Of a stretch of DNA of 64,000 nucleotides, positions 35,375 to 44,029 are shown one piece after another (the stretch's first letter is position 1; every line of letters starts with the position of its first letter). Source of the stretch: Actinospica durhamensis (lineage in GTDB: Bacteria; Actinomycetota; Actinomycetes; Streptomycetales; Catenulisporaceae); NCBI RefSeq assembly GCF_018139695.1, contig NZ_JAGSOG010000007.1:1-64000 (forward strand), given 5' to 3'. The translations under genes were made by a program, and so were the position numbers. The notes beneath the pieces were generated by a model that saw only the letters and a list, made by a program, of their open reading frames with translations, ran no database searches and was not told where the DNA came from.

Positions 35375-35503
35375 GTGTTTGTCGGGGCTGTGGTGGCGGT
35401 GGGATCCGTGGTGCCGGTGTGCGCGGCGGGACGCGCCGCGGCCGTCACCGCGCCCCGGCCTGCTCGGGCCCGGCCGTCAGGGCCCGGCCTGCTCGGGCCC
35501 CGG

Positions 35504-35782
35504 CTACTCGAGACCGAGCGCGAAGGCCGCCTCGAGATCGACGTCGCTGTAGGCGCGGAAGGCCGTGTGGGTCTCGGTACGCAGGACGCCCTGGACCTTG
35601 TTGAGCCTGCCGGGGATGAGGTCGGCGAGGTCTTCGTGCCGGGGCACCCGCGCGATGGCGATCAGGTCCCACTCACCGGTCACCGAGTAGACCTCGCTCA
35701 CACCGTCGAGCGCCGCCACCGAGGTGGCGGTCTCCGGAACGAGCCCGGTCTCGGCCTTGATCATCACTATCGCGGTCACCAT
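35504..35782 (-). CDS. Stand-alone Lrp/AsnC ligand-binding (RAM) domain protein
   Basis: A 92-residue protein that is the effector-binding, oligomerising half of an Lrp/AsnC regulator without the DNA-binding half: MVTAIVMIKAETGLVPETA, VTGEWDLIAIARVPRHEDL, VLRTETHTAFRAY. Such proteins may modulate full-length Lrp partners by mixed oligomers. It has a TAAGCT box 6 nt before the ATG. It is divergent from the NYN gene. In streptomycetes a matching gene sits at the same place, as I recall. Confidence 0.88.
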   Translation of the reverse strand: MVTAIVMIKAETGLVPETATSVAALDGVSEVYSVTGEWDLIAIARVPRHEDLADLIPGRLNKVQGVLRTETHTAFRAYSDVDLEAAFALGLE

Positions 35783-35788
35783 GAGGCC

Positions 35789-35794
35789 AGCTTA
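35789..35794 (-). promoter_or_regulatory. -10 element TAAGCT, leaderless
   Basis: TAAGCT on the minus strand ends 6 nt before ATG 35782. Confidence 0.5.
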
Positions 35795-35900
35795 CGACGG
35801 GCCCGCGCCGGAGCGCGCGGGGGCTCTCGCCGGGCGCGTGAAAGCGTCTACCCTGGGAAATACCCGAATACCGACAGTCGGTGGCGACGAGAGGCGGATG

Positions 35901-37442
35901 ATGAGCGGCGAGGATGCCGGGGCGGACGCGCTCGGCGCGCCCGAGCCCCCCGCCGCGCCCACGCCGCCGGCGCCGCCACTGCCGCCGCACGCGCCCGAGC
36001 CCCCGGCGCCGCCGGTCTCCGTGGCGCCCGTGGCCGCCGCCGATCCCGCGCCGGACGACGCCGCCGACGACGCGGCCGCATACGCCCCGCAGGATGCGGC
36101 CGCACACCCGGCCGACGGCGCCCCCGACTCCCACGTCGACCTCGTCGCCACGCTCTCCGAGCCGGTGCGCGCCCGCGTGCTCGACTTCGCGGCGCAGGTG
36201 GCGGGCGGCCTGAGCCACGCGGCCCTGCCGGCCTCGCTGCGTCCCTTCGCCCGGTTCACCCCGGCCAAGCGGGCCAGGCTCGCGGCCACGCCGCTCGCGG
36301 CTGCGCTCGAGGCGGACGGGGTCTTCCGCGGCCGGGTGGCCGAGCGGGTGCGCGAGACGTACCCGGAGGTGGCCCAGACCCTCTTCGCCGGCCACATCCC
36401 GCCGGCCGCCGACCCGCGCGACGTCGCGGCCATCGCCTATGTGCTGCGTCCGGAGGGCTGGACGCTCCTGCTCGAGCAGGCCGAGCTCGCCGCGCGCGAG
36501 TCCGAGCGCGCGCTGGCGGACGAGCATCTGGGCGACGAGGTGGCCAGGCTCAAGGCCGAGATCGACACGCTGCGCGAACAGGCCAAGAGCGAGATCGACA
36601 CGCTGAAGGCGGAGCTGACCGCCGAGCGGCGCGAGGGCGACTCGCTGCGGCGGCGCATCCGCCAGCTCGAGGCCGACATGCGCCGCGCCCAGGCCCAGGC
36701 CCGCGAGGCCCTCGCGGAGGGCGGCGTCGTGCAGAACGCCGCCGCGGTCCAGGTCGCGGCCGCCGAGGCCGAGCTGCGCCGGGTGCGGACCCGGCTGACC
36801 GAGGCCGAGGCCGCGCTCGAGTCGTCCCGCAAGGCCGGCAAGGCCAGCCGCGGCGCCGACGACCTACGGCTGCGGCTGCTGCTCGACACCATCAGCGAGG
36901 CCGCCGCGGGCCTGCAGCGCGAGCTGGCCATCGCGCCCAGCAGCGCCCGCCCGGCCGACACGGTCGAGGCCGTGCGCGCCGACGCCATCGGCGCCCACGA
37001 CGTCGAGGGCCAGGCCAGGGCCGGCGACGACCCGGCGCTGCTCGATGCGATGCTGGCGCTGCCCCGCGCGCACCTGATCGTCGACGGCTACAACGTGACG
37101 AAGACCGGGTTCCCCACGCTGTCCCTGCACGAGCAGCGGATCAGGCTGCTCAAAGGCCTCGGCGGCATCGCCGCGCGCACCGGCGCGGAGATCACCTGCG
37201 TCTTCGACGGCGCCGAGCTGGCCGGCCCGGTCCCGGTGCCCCCGCACAAGGGGGTCAGGGTGCTGTTCTCCAAGGGCGGCGAGATCGCGGACGCGCTCAT
37301 CCGCAGGCTCGTCGCCGCCGAGCCCCAGGGCCGGCCGCTGATCGTGGTCTCCTCCGACAAGGAGGTCGCCGACGGGGTGCGCCGCAGCGGCGCCCGCCCG
37401 GTGCCGTCCTCGATGCTGGTGCGCCGCCTCGGCCGGTCCTGA
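35901..37442 (+). CDS. NYN-domain (YacP-like) putative RNA nuclease with coiled coil
   Basis: A 513-residue protein. The N-terminus is a Pro/Ala/Asp-rich disordered arm (about 1-75). A helical domain follows (VRARVLDFAAQVAGGLSHAA), then a coiled coil at about 200-310 (EVARLKAEIDTLREQAKSE). The C-terminal NYN/PIN-fold domain (about 370-513) has HLIVDGYNVTK, ITCVFDGAE and VVSSDKEVADGVRR, supplying the acidic catalytic residues. Bacterial YacP-like NYN proteins are thought to process RNA. Two ATGs adjoin; the second has better spacing from AGAGG. Monocistronic, divergent from the Lrp-like gene. Confidence 0.88.
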   Translation: MSGEDAGADALGAPEPPAAPTPPAPPLPPHAPEPPAPPVSVAPVAAADPAPDDAADDAAAYAPQDAAAHPADGAPDSHVDLVATLSEPVRARVLDFAAQVAGGLSHAALPASLRPFARFTPAKRARLAATPLAAALEADGVFRGRVAERVRETYPEVAQTLFAGHIPPAADPRDVAAIAYVLRPEGWTLLLEQAELAARESERALADEHLGDEVARLKAEIDTLREQAKSEIDTLKAELTAERREGDSLRRRIRQLEADMRRAQAQAREALAEGGVVQNAAAVQVAAAEAELRRVRTRLTEAEAALESSRKAGKASRGADDLRLRLLLDTISEAAAGLQRELAIAPSSARPADTVEAVRADAIGAHDVEGQARAGDDPALLDAMLALPRAHLIVDGYNVTKTGFPTLSLHEQRIRLLKGLGGIAARTGAEITCVFDGAELAGPVPVPPHKGVRVLFSKGGEIADALIRRLVAAEPQGRPLIVVSSDKEVADGVRRSGARPVPSSMLVRRLGRS

Positions 37443-37590
37443 CCTGCTGACGATCAGTCGGATTACTCGCCCGATCGAGCGAACGCGTTTGGCCCGCCGG
37501 TTGCGTGACCGATAGCTTGCGCTGCGTTCTACGACTGCCGTCGGGACGCGCAGGATGTGTCCCAGCCCGCTCGAGAGGGGTGACGCCGCC

Positions 37591-38748
37591 TTGGCGTCGC
37601 ACGCGCAAGTTCCGCGACACCGCGCCGCGCACAGCGTCGTGCTGCGGCGTGGGGTCCCGGCCGCCTCGGTCACCGCGGTCGCCTGCGCCGCCATCGGCCT
37701 CGTTCCCGCCGTGGGGAACGCCGCGCCGGCGCCGGGCACGGCCACCGCGGGATTCTCGGCCGATCCCCGGCTCGCCGCCGAGCAGCACATCGCCGACCTG
37801 TATCAGCAGGCTGAGGCCCTCACCCAGCAGTACGACGCCGACCAGGAGAGCATCGGCCGGCTCCAGGCCGCGGTCGCGGCCGAGTCCGGCCAGAGCGCGG
37901 CGGCACAGAGCCTGCTCGCCCGGCTGAGCGGCGGGCTCGGTCGGCTGGCGGCCGAGCAGTACCGCGACGTCGGCGACACCTCGTCGCTGACCCTGCTGTT
38001 CGCCACCCACCCCGACCTCTATCTCCAGCGCGCCGTGCTCAACGACCGGGTGGCCGCGCTCGACGCCCAGCAGGTGCAGTCCGCGCGGGTGCTCCAGGCC
38101 CAGCTCACCTCGCTGCGCGCGCTCGGCCAGACCGAACTGGCGAACCTTCAGCAGGCGCACGCGGCGCTGGTAGAGCAGCGTGCGACGATCGAGGCCGAAC
38201 TCGCCCAGGCGCGCGCCCAGCTCGACTCCCTCGGCTTCGCCGACCGGCACGTGGTCGCCGAGGCACTGGCCGAGGGGGAGGGCGGCGACGGCTTCGGCAC
38301 CGCCCAGTCCGTCCACCCGCCCTCGCTCGGCGCCCTGCTCGCCGCGGTGAACACGGCCGTGGCCGGGTCCGGCGGGCAGGCGGACATCGACGCGGGCCGG
38401 GCCCAACGGGCCATCAGCGCCGCGTACGCCGAGTTGGGCAAGCCCTACGTCTGGGGCGCGGTCGGACCGTACGGCTTCGACTGTTCCGGGCTGATGCAGC
38501 ACGTCTGGGCCAAGGCCGGGGTGATGCTGCCGCGGACCTCGCAGGAACAGGCCTCGATCGGCCCGCCGGTGCCGCTGAGCGGGATCCGGCCGGGAGACCT
38601 GGTGATCTACTTCGCCGGGCGCACCCACGTCGGCATGTACGTCGGGCACGGCCTGGTCATCCACGCGCCGCGGCCCGGTTCCGAGGTGCAGTTCGCCGCG
38701 CTGCGGGCCATGCCGATCAGCAAGATTGTGCGGCCGGACGGGAACTGA
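37591..38748 (+). CDS. NlpC/P60 peptidoglycan endopeptidase with coiled-coil domain
   Basis: A 385-residue secreted cell-wall hydrolase. An N-terminal signal (about 12-50, ending near NAAPAPG) is followed by a long coiled coil (about 60-215), then a C-terminal NlpC/P60 domain: Cys298 in YGFDCSGLMQHVW, His in RTHVGMYVG and His in GLVIHAPRPG. It cleaves D-Glu-gamma-DAP type stem bonds; the coiled coil resembles regulators of RipA-type enzymes. The start is TTG 37591 (ASHAQVPRHR) after GAGAGGGG, matching the ASHRR-type N-terminus of streptomycete relatives. The 3' end overlaps the convergent mannosyltransferase gene by 32 bp. Confidence 0.92.
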   Translation: MASHAQVPRHRAAHSVVLRRGVPAASVTAVACAAIGLVPAVGNAAPAPGTATAGFSADPRLAAEQHIADLYQQAEALTQQYDADQESIGRLQAAVAAESGQSAAAQSLLARLSGGLGRLAAEQYRDVGDTSSLTLLFATHPDLYLQRAVLNDRVAALDAQQVQSARVLQAQLTSLRALGQTELANLQQAHAALVEQRATIEAELAQARAQLDSLGFADRHVVAEALAEGEGGDGFGTAQSVHPPSLGALLAAVNTAVAGSGGQADIDAGRAQRAISAAYAELGKPYVWGAVGPYGFDCSGLMQHVWAKAGVMLPRTSQEQASIGPPVPLSGIRPGDLVIYFAGRTHVGMYVGHGLVIHAPRPGSEVQFAALRAMPISKIVRPDGN

Positions 38749-40279
38749 ACCCGGTGTCCGGATCGCTCGTGCCGGGGGTCGGGCCGTTCGTCTCGACATC
38801 GACGTCGGCCTCCCGCGCGCTACTCGCCTCGGCGGCGGGCCCGGTGGCCGTTCCGGTGGCCGGCTCCGCGCCGTCGCCCGCCGGGCCCGGTGCCTCGGCC
38901 GCGGCCGGTGCGTCCGCCGCGATGCCGACGTGCGCCCGCTCCACCTCGTCCACGGCGAAATCCGGGCGATCGGCGACGTCGTCCGCCACGGCCGTCGCCG
39001 CCTGCCCCTTGGGCAGCGCATAGGTACGCCAGAGCAGATAGCCGGCCCACACCGTGGCGATCACGAGCATGGAGTTGCGGCAGGTCAGGATGATCGCCGC
39101 GGTGCTGTTGCCCTTGAGCAGCCGGGGGAACATCAGCGGGAACTCGAGCTGGGTGATCGAGATCGTGGCCATCAGCAGCCAGCACGGCCCGGCCAGCACG
39201 GTGCCTCCGCGCGGCAGCGGCGTCAGGGCAAGGCAGAGCGCGACCAGGCCGCAGATCCAGACCAGGTACTGCGGGCTGAGCACCCGGCTGGTGATGATCG
39301 AGATCAGCACCGCGACCAGGGCCGCGTCGTAGTAGACGCCCTCGCTCCAGCGCTGCGGGGTCAGCCGGGCCCGCCGGCGCCACCACAGCAGCCAGCAGAA
39401 GCCCAGCAGCGTGAGCAGTTCGCAGAACCTGGAGATCGAGCCGATGCCGGGGCCGAGGATCTCGAAGGAGCCGTAGCGGTTCTTGATCACGCCGTGGTAG
39501 CCCAGGTGGCGGGCCAACAGGAACGGCGTCGCGAGCACCGACTCGACCTCCAGGCCCCGGTCGTGCTCCTGGGACAGGAAGCCCAGCGCCCCCGGCAGGA
39601 CCAGGATCAGGATGAGCGTCGGCACCGCGCCGCCGATCACGGCCCAGGTCACGGCGCGCCGCCCGCTCGGGCCCCGGGGCAGCCCGAAGACCAACGCGAT
39701 CGGCCAGACCTTGACGATCGTGCCGAGCCCGATCGCCAGGCCGCGCACCCGCCAGGTCCACACCGCCGTGCGCAGCGCCACCGCGAGCCCGACCGAGGCG
39801 ATCATCGTCACGGCGATGTCGTACCGGCCGAACACGATCGGGCCGAGCATGAAGATCGCTGCCACGTACACGTACGCGCCCAGGTAGTCGGCCCGCTCGT
39901 GCCCGGTCTCCTCGGCCGTGCGCCAGCAGCGGTAGAGCACCAGCAGGAACACGGTCAGGTCCGAGACCAGGGCGAGGGTGTAGAAGGCGCTGTAGTAGCT
40001 CATCCCGGTGACCGAGCGGATCAGCCGCGGCACCGCGATCACGACGCCCGCGCCGGGAGGGTACTGCCAGGTCGGGTCATGCTGCGGGAACCTGCCCTGG
40101 GCGAAGATCTGCGACCACCGGTTGTAGAGCTTGACGTCGCCGATGATGTCGCCGTGCGAGATGTACGGGACCACGCTGTAGACGAACATCATCAGCACGC
40201 CCCTGGTCCACACCCAGCACGCCGCGGGCAGCGCCGCCGAGCGCAGCCGCGCGGGAGTGAGCATGCCCCGGAGGGTCAT
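38717..40279 (-). CDS. GT87 (DUF2029) polyprenyl-phosphate-mannose-dependent mannosyltransferase
   Basis: A 520-residue integral membrane glycosyltransferase of the GT-C fold. About 10-12 helices, with the family segments HGDIIGDVKLYNRWS, the periplasmic loop PQHDPTWQYPPGAG, and FGRYDIAVTMIAS. The C-terminal 90 residues are an Ala/Glu-rich cytoplasmic tail. It probably extends lipid-linked mannosides outside the membrane, fitting its divergent neighbour pimB. The start is uncertain: ATG 40279 (MTLRGML) is taken; ATG 40312 adds 11 residues. Confidence 0.85.
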   Translation of the reverse strand: MTLRGMLTPARLRSAALPAACWVWTRGVLMMFVYSVVPYISHGDIIGDVKLYNRWSQIFAQGRFPQHDPTWQYPPGAGVVIAVPRLIRSVTGMSYYSAFYTLALVSDLTVFLLVLYRCWRTAEETGHERADYLGAYVYVAAIFMLGPIVFGRYDIAVTMIASVGLAVALRTAVWTWRVRGLAIGLGTIVKVWPIALVFGLPRGPSGRRAVTWAVIGGAVPTLILILVLPGALGFLSQEHDRGLEVESVLATPFLLARHLGYHGVIKNRYGSFEILGPGIGSISRFCELLTLLGFCWLLWWRRRARLTPQRWSEGVYYDAALVAVLISIITSRVLSPQYLVWICGLVALCLALTPLPRGGTVLAGPCWLLMATISITQLEFPLMFPRLLKGNSTAAIILTCRNSMLVIATVWAGYLLWRTYALPKGQAATAVADDVADRPDFAVDEVERAHVGIAADAPAAAEAPGPAGDGAEPATGTATGPAAEASSAREADVDVETNGPTPGTSDPDTGFSSRPAAQSC

Positions 40280-40340
40280 CGTGCCGCCTGTCTCTAGGTC
40301 GGGTTCGGGCATCGCGGGGCGGATCTGAGATCGTGGTCCC

Positions 40341-41504
40341 ATGGCCCGCACCCTCGTCGTGACCAACGACTACCCCCCGCGTCCCGGCGGTATCCAGGCA
40401 TTCGTCCAAGCGATGGTGGATGGATTCACCCCTTCGGACGTGGTCGTGTACGCCTCGACCTGGCGCGGACACGTCGAGGAGTGCGCCCGGTACGACCGTG
40501 ACAAGCCGTATCTGACGGTCCGTGACAAAACCACGATGATGATCCCCGACCCGGTGCGGGTACGCCGAGCGGTGGATCTCGCCAAGGCCGAGGGTTGCGA
40601 CCGCGTGTGGTTCGGCGCGGCCGCCCCGCTGGCCCTGATGGCCCCGGCCCTGCGGCGCGGCGCCGGGGTGCAGCGCCTGGTCGCGACCACGCACGGGCAC
40701 GAGGCCGGCTGGGCCCAGCTGCCCGTCGCCCGCCGGCTGCTGCGGCGCATCGGCGAGGGCGTGGACGTGGTCACCTATCTGACCGAGTACTACCACCGCG
40801 AGGTCGGCGACGTGCTCAGCCCCGCGGCCCGGGCGCGGATGACCCAGCTGCATCCGGGCGTCGACGTCGACGCCTTCCACCTGGGCGTGCGCAACGAGCC
40901 TGAGACGCTCGAGCTGCGCCGCGGCTTCGGCCTGGCCGACCGCCCCACCGTCGTGTGCGTCTCCCGGCTCGTGCCGCGCAAGGGCCAGGACACCTTGATC
41001 AAGGCCCTGCCACTGATCCGCAAGCTCGTCCCGGACGCCGCCCTGCTGATCGGCAGCGGCGGCCCCTACCGCGGTGAACTCGAGCGCCTCGTCAGGGAGA
41101 CGGGCGTGGAGCGCGACGTGGTCTTCAGCGGCCCGGTCTCCTGGGCCGAGCTGCCCCGCCTCTACGCGGCCGGCGACGTGTTCGCGATGCCGTGCCGCAC
41201 CCGCCGCGGCGGCCTCGACATCGAGGGCCTCGGCATCGTCTACCTGGAGGCGGCCGCGCTCGGCATGGCCGTGGTCGGCGGCGACTCCGGCGGCGCCCCG
41301 GACGCGGTGCTCGACGGCGAGACCGGCTACGTCGTGCCCGGCGGCGGTCCGGACGCCGTCCGCTCCACCGCCGAGCGCGTCGCCGAACTGCTCGCCGACC
41401 CGGCCAAGGCCGAGCGCATGGGCAAGGCCGGGCGCGAGTGGGTCGAGCGCGAGTGGCGCTGGCCGCTGGTGCAGCGGAAGTTCCAGGACCTGCTCGGGCT
41501 CTGA
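40341..41504 (+). CDS. pimB: GDP-mannose-dependent phosphatidylinositol-monomannoside mannosyltransferase (GT4)
   Basis: A 387-residue GT-B enzyme that adds the second mannose to phosphatidylinositol mannoside in the cytosol. It aligns well with what I remember of corynebacterial PimB': VTNDYPPRPGGIQ, VWFGAAAPLALMAP, ATTHGHEAGWAQLP, SRLVPRKGQDTLI, and the donor-site FAMPCRTRRGGLDIEGLG...EA. ATG 40341 is in a short divergent region shared with the GT87 enzyme, which could act later in the same pathway. Confidence 0.92.
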   Translation: MARTLVVTNDYPPRPGGIQAFVQAMVDGFTPSDVVVYASTWRGHVEECARYDRDKPYLTVRDKTTMMIPDPVRVRRAVDLAKAEGCDRVWFGAAAPLALMAPALRRGAGVQRLVATTHGHEAGWAQLPVARRLLRRIGEGVDVVTYLTEYYHREVGDVLSPAARARMTQLHPGVDVDAFHLGVRNEPETLELRRGFGLADRPTVVCVSRLVPRKGQDTLIKALPLIRKLVPDAALLIGSGGPYRGELERLVRETGVERDVVFSGPVSWAELPRLYAAGDVFAMPCRTRRGGLDIEGLGIVYLEAAALGMAVVGGDSGGAPDAVLDGETGYVVPGGGPDAVRSTAERVAELLADPAKAERMGKAGREWVEREWRWPLVQRKFQDLLGL

Positions 41505-41584
41505 GGGGCGGGCAGCCGGGCGGCCGATCCGATCCCCGCCACTTCGGCCGAGCCCGGGGCGTCGGCCGGGATCTTCCGGCCCGA

Positions 41585-41590
41585 TAGGCT
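41585..41590 (+). promoter_or_regulatory. -10 element TAGGCT, leaderless
   Basis: TAGGCT ends exactly 7 nt before ATG 41598; it favours that start over GTG 41592. Confidence 0.6.
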
Positions 41591-41597
41591 CGTGGCC

Positions 41598-42419
41598 ATG
41601 GAGAGGATCACGACGCGCAACGCCACCTTCCAGCAGTGGGAGGCGCTGCTCGGCAACCGGGCGAAGCGGCACCGGACCGGACGGTTCCTGGTTCAGGGGG
41701 TACGGCCGCTCACGCTCGCGCTGCGCTACCGCTGGCCGGTGGAGGCGCTGATCTTCGATCTGGACCGCCCGCTCAGCCGCTGGGCCGCCGACACCCTGCG
41801 GGCGAGCCGGGCGCCGCAGTACGGCATGGCCGGGGAGCTGATGGCCGAGCTCGGCGAGAAGGAGTCCGCGCCGCCGGAGCTTCTCGCCGTACTCGCCACG
41901 CCCCCGGACGACCTCGGCCGGATCGAGCCGCCCGTCGAGGAGGCCTTCCTCGGCCTCGTCTTCGACCGCCCGACCAGCCCGGGGAATCTGGGCTCGATCA
42001 TCCGCTCCGCGGACGCCTTCGGGGCCCACGGCGTGCTCGTCTCCGGCCACGCGGCCGACCCGTACGACCCCAAGTGCGTGCGGGCGAGTACGGGCTCGCT
42101 GTTCGCGCTGCCCACGGTCCGGGTGCCCTCGAGCGCCGAGGTGCTCGACTGGGTCGCCTTCCACCGCGGGCAGGGCACGCCGATCCGCCTGGTGGGCACG
42201 GACGAGCACGGCGAGGCCGACATCGGCGAATTCGACCTCACCGGCCCGACCCTGCTGGCGATCGGCAACGAGACCAGCGGCCTGAGCCAGGCCTGGCGCG
42301 AGGCCTGCGACAGCCTGGTGCGCATCCCCATCGGGGGCGCGGCCAGCTCGCTCAACGCGGCGAACGCGGCGAGTGTGGTGCTCTACGAGGCCGCGCGCCA
42401 GCGCAGAGCCGGCCGCTGA
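41598..42419 (+). CDS. SpoU/TrmH-family RNA 2'-O-methyltransferase
   Basis: A 273-residue SPOUT methyltransferase. The N-terminal substrate-binding domain (about 1-110) contains KRHRTGRFLVQGVRPL. The trefoil-knot domain carries the three motifs RPTSPGNLGSIIRSADAFG, LAIGNETSGLS and IPIGGAASSLNAANAASVVL. It methylates a ribose in rRNA or tRNA; the target is unknown. The leaderless promoter defines ATG 41598. Convergent with the ThuA gene, only 15 bp apart. Confidence 0.93.
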   Translation: MERITTRNATFQQWEALLGNRAKRHRTGRFLVQGVRPLTLALRYRWPVEALIFDLDRPLSRWAADTLRASRAPQYGMAGELMAELGEKESAPPELLAVLATPPDDLGRIEPPVEEAFLGLVFDRPTSPGNLGSIIRSADAFGAHGVLVSGHAADPYDPKCVRASTGSLFALPTVRVPSSAEVLDWVAFHRGQGTPIRLVGTDEHGEADIGEFDLTGPTLLAIGNETSGLSQAWREACDSLVRIPIGGAASSLNAANAASVVLYEAARQRRAGR

Positions 42420-42434
42420 CCGGAGCCCGTCGGC

Positions 42435-43172
42435 TCAGAACCGCTGGGCCTGCCCGTCCTCCAGCGGCCGGGCGCCGCCGGTGCTGACGCCCAGCCAGTT
42501 CAGCGCGCCGAGCAGGTGCTGCTGGAACGGCACGTCGAGGTAGGCCTCGTCGGCGTGGCCGAGCGCGGTGTAGAAGGAGCGTCCGCCGCCGAAGTCCCGG
42601 CACCAGGCGATCGGGTGGTCCGGGCCCATCGTGCCGCCCTCGTAGCCCGCCTCGTCCACCGACAGCAGCACCCGTACGTCGGCGCGCGGATTGCGGCGGA
42701 AGGAGTACCACTCGTCCGTCCTGGCCCAGCTGGTGCCCAGATGCGCGGTGGCCGGATGCGTGTCGTCCTCGACCCGCATCACCGCCGGCTGGACGGCCGG
42801 GTGCTGGTCGAACCAGGCGCCCACCAGCTCGCCGAAGTACGGCCAGTCGTACTCCGTGGTGGACGCGCCGTGCACGCCGAGCCAGCTGCCGCCGCCGTCC
42901 ATGTACGCCACCAGCGCTTCGCGGCCCTCGTCGTCGAGCACCTCGCCGCTGGTGGACAGGAACACGACCGCGTCGTAGCGCGCCAGCCGACCCTTGCGGA
43001 ACGCGTGCACGCCCTCGCTCGCCTCGACCGCGAATCCGTGCTCGAGACCGAGCCGCTCGAACGCCTCGACCCCGGCCGGGATCGAATCGTGCCGGTAGCC
43101 CGTGGTCTTCGTGAAGACCAGGATCCGCGATATCTCGCCGTCCACCTCGGCTCGCCTCCGCCCATCGTTCAT
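42435..43172 (-). CDS. ThuA-like domain protein
   Basis: A 245-residue class I glutamine-amidotransferase-like fold protein of the ThuA family: ILVFTKTTGYRHDSIPAGV, VVFLSTSGEVLDDEGREAL, GSWLGVHGASTTEYDWP, and WCRDFGGGRSFYTALGH. ThuA proteins take part in trehalose and related disaccharide use; chemistry is not settled. It overlaps the preceding isomerase gene by ATGA and is the last gene of a four-gene minus-strand operon controlled by the LacI-type regulator at 46384. Confidence 0.9.
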   Translation of the reverse strand: MNDGRRRAEVDGEISRILVFTKTTGYRHDSIPAGVEAFERLGLEHGFAVEASEGVHAFRKGRLARYDAVVFLSTSGEVLDDEGREALVAYMDGGGSWLGVHGASTTEYDWPYFGELVGAWFDQHPAVQPAVMRVEDDTHPATAHLGTSWARTDEWYSFRRNPRADVRVLLSVDEAGYEGGTMGPDHPIAWCRDFGGGRSFYTALGHADEAYLDVPFQQHLLGALNWLGVSTGGARPLEDGQAQRF

Positions 43173-44029
43173 CCGCGAAGGGTCGTCGCCGACGCGGGTG
43201 CCTCGGCCGACGCCCGCATCAGCTGCTCATGTCGGTCTATCACGGTTCGCAGCGTCCGCTCACCCGGGGTGTCCCAGACGTCCTGGTTGAAGATCTCCAC
43301 TTCGGTGAATCCGTCGTATCCGGTGGCCCGCACGGCGCGCACGAACGCCGGTATGTCGATCACACCGTCACCCACGTGCCCGCGCCCGAGCAGCGCGTCG
43401 GCCGGGATCGGGACGAGGAAGTCGCAGACCTGGAAGGCGTGGATCCGCCGCTGCGCCCCGGCCCGCTCGATCTGCCCGAACACCTGCGGATCCCACCAGA
43501 TGTGGTAGGTGTCCACGCACACCCCGACGTTCTCGCAGCCGCTCCGCCGCTCGGCCTCCTCGGCGAGGTCGAGGGCCTGGCCGAGGGTCGAGACGACGGC
43601 CCGGTCGGCGCAGAACATCGGGTGCAGCGGCTCGATCGCGAGCTTGACGTTGCGCTCGCGTGCGTACGGGGCCAGAGTGGTGATCCCGTCCGCCACCGCC
43701 CGGCGCGCCGCCGTGAGATCCTTGCCACCCTGCGGCAATCCGCCCGCCACGAGAACGAGAACGTCCGTGCCGAGGGCGACGCACTCGTCCACGGCCGCCT
43801 CGTTCTCGGCCTTCCAGTCCGGCGCGGTGAAGAAGCCGCCGCGGCACAGGCTGGTCACGGTCAGGCCGGACTCGCGCAGCAGGCGCGCGGCCTCGTCCAA
43901 GCCGTGCTCCGCGACCTTGTCCCGCCACAGCCCGATGCCCGCCACACCCGCGCTCACGCAGCCTTCGACGGCCTCGGCCAGCGACCAGCCCTTCGTGGTC
44001 CACTGGTTCAGTGCCAGCCGCTCAGTCAC
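43169..44029 (-). CDS. Sugar phosphate isomerase/epimerase (AP-endonuclease-2-like TIM barrel)
   Basis: A 286-residue xylose-isomerase-like TIM barrel: MTERLALNQWTTKGWSLAEA, VKLAIEPLHPMFCADRAVV with metal Glu, NVGVCVDTYHIWWDP with metal Asp/His, and GYDGFTEVEIFN. The four-metal-ligand pattern is typical of enzymes acting on keto-sugars or inosose-type substrates. It overlaps the DUF993 gene by 8 bp and thuA by 4 bp, so translation is coupled. The substrate cannot be read from sequence. Confidence 0.9.
   Translation of the reverse strand: MTERLALNQWTTKGWSLAEAVEGCVSAGVAGIGLWRDKVAEHGLDEAARLLRESGLTVTSLCRGGFFTAPDWKAENEAAVDECVALGTDVLVLVAGGLPQGGKDLTAARRAVADGITTLAPYARERNVKLAIEPLHPMFCADRAVVSTLGQALDLAEEAERRSGCENVGVCVDTYHIWWDPQVFGQIERAGAQRRIHAFQVCDFLVPIPADALLGRGHVGDGVIDIPAFVRAVRATGYDGFTEVEIFNQDVWDTPGERTLRTVIDRHEQLMRASAEAPASATTLRG

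Noticed and set aside
37443-37590. Possible c-di-AMP (ydaO-type) riboswitch upstream of the NlpC/P60 gene, common for such genes in streptomycetes
   Set aside because: The leader is only about 150 bp and I see none of the conserved core segments of that riboswitch.
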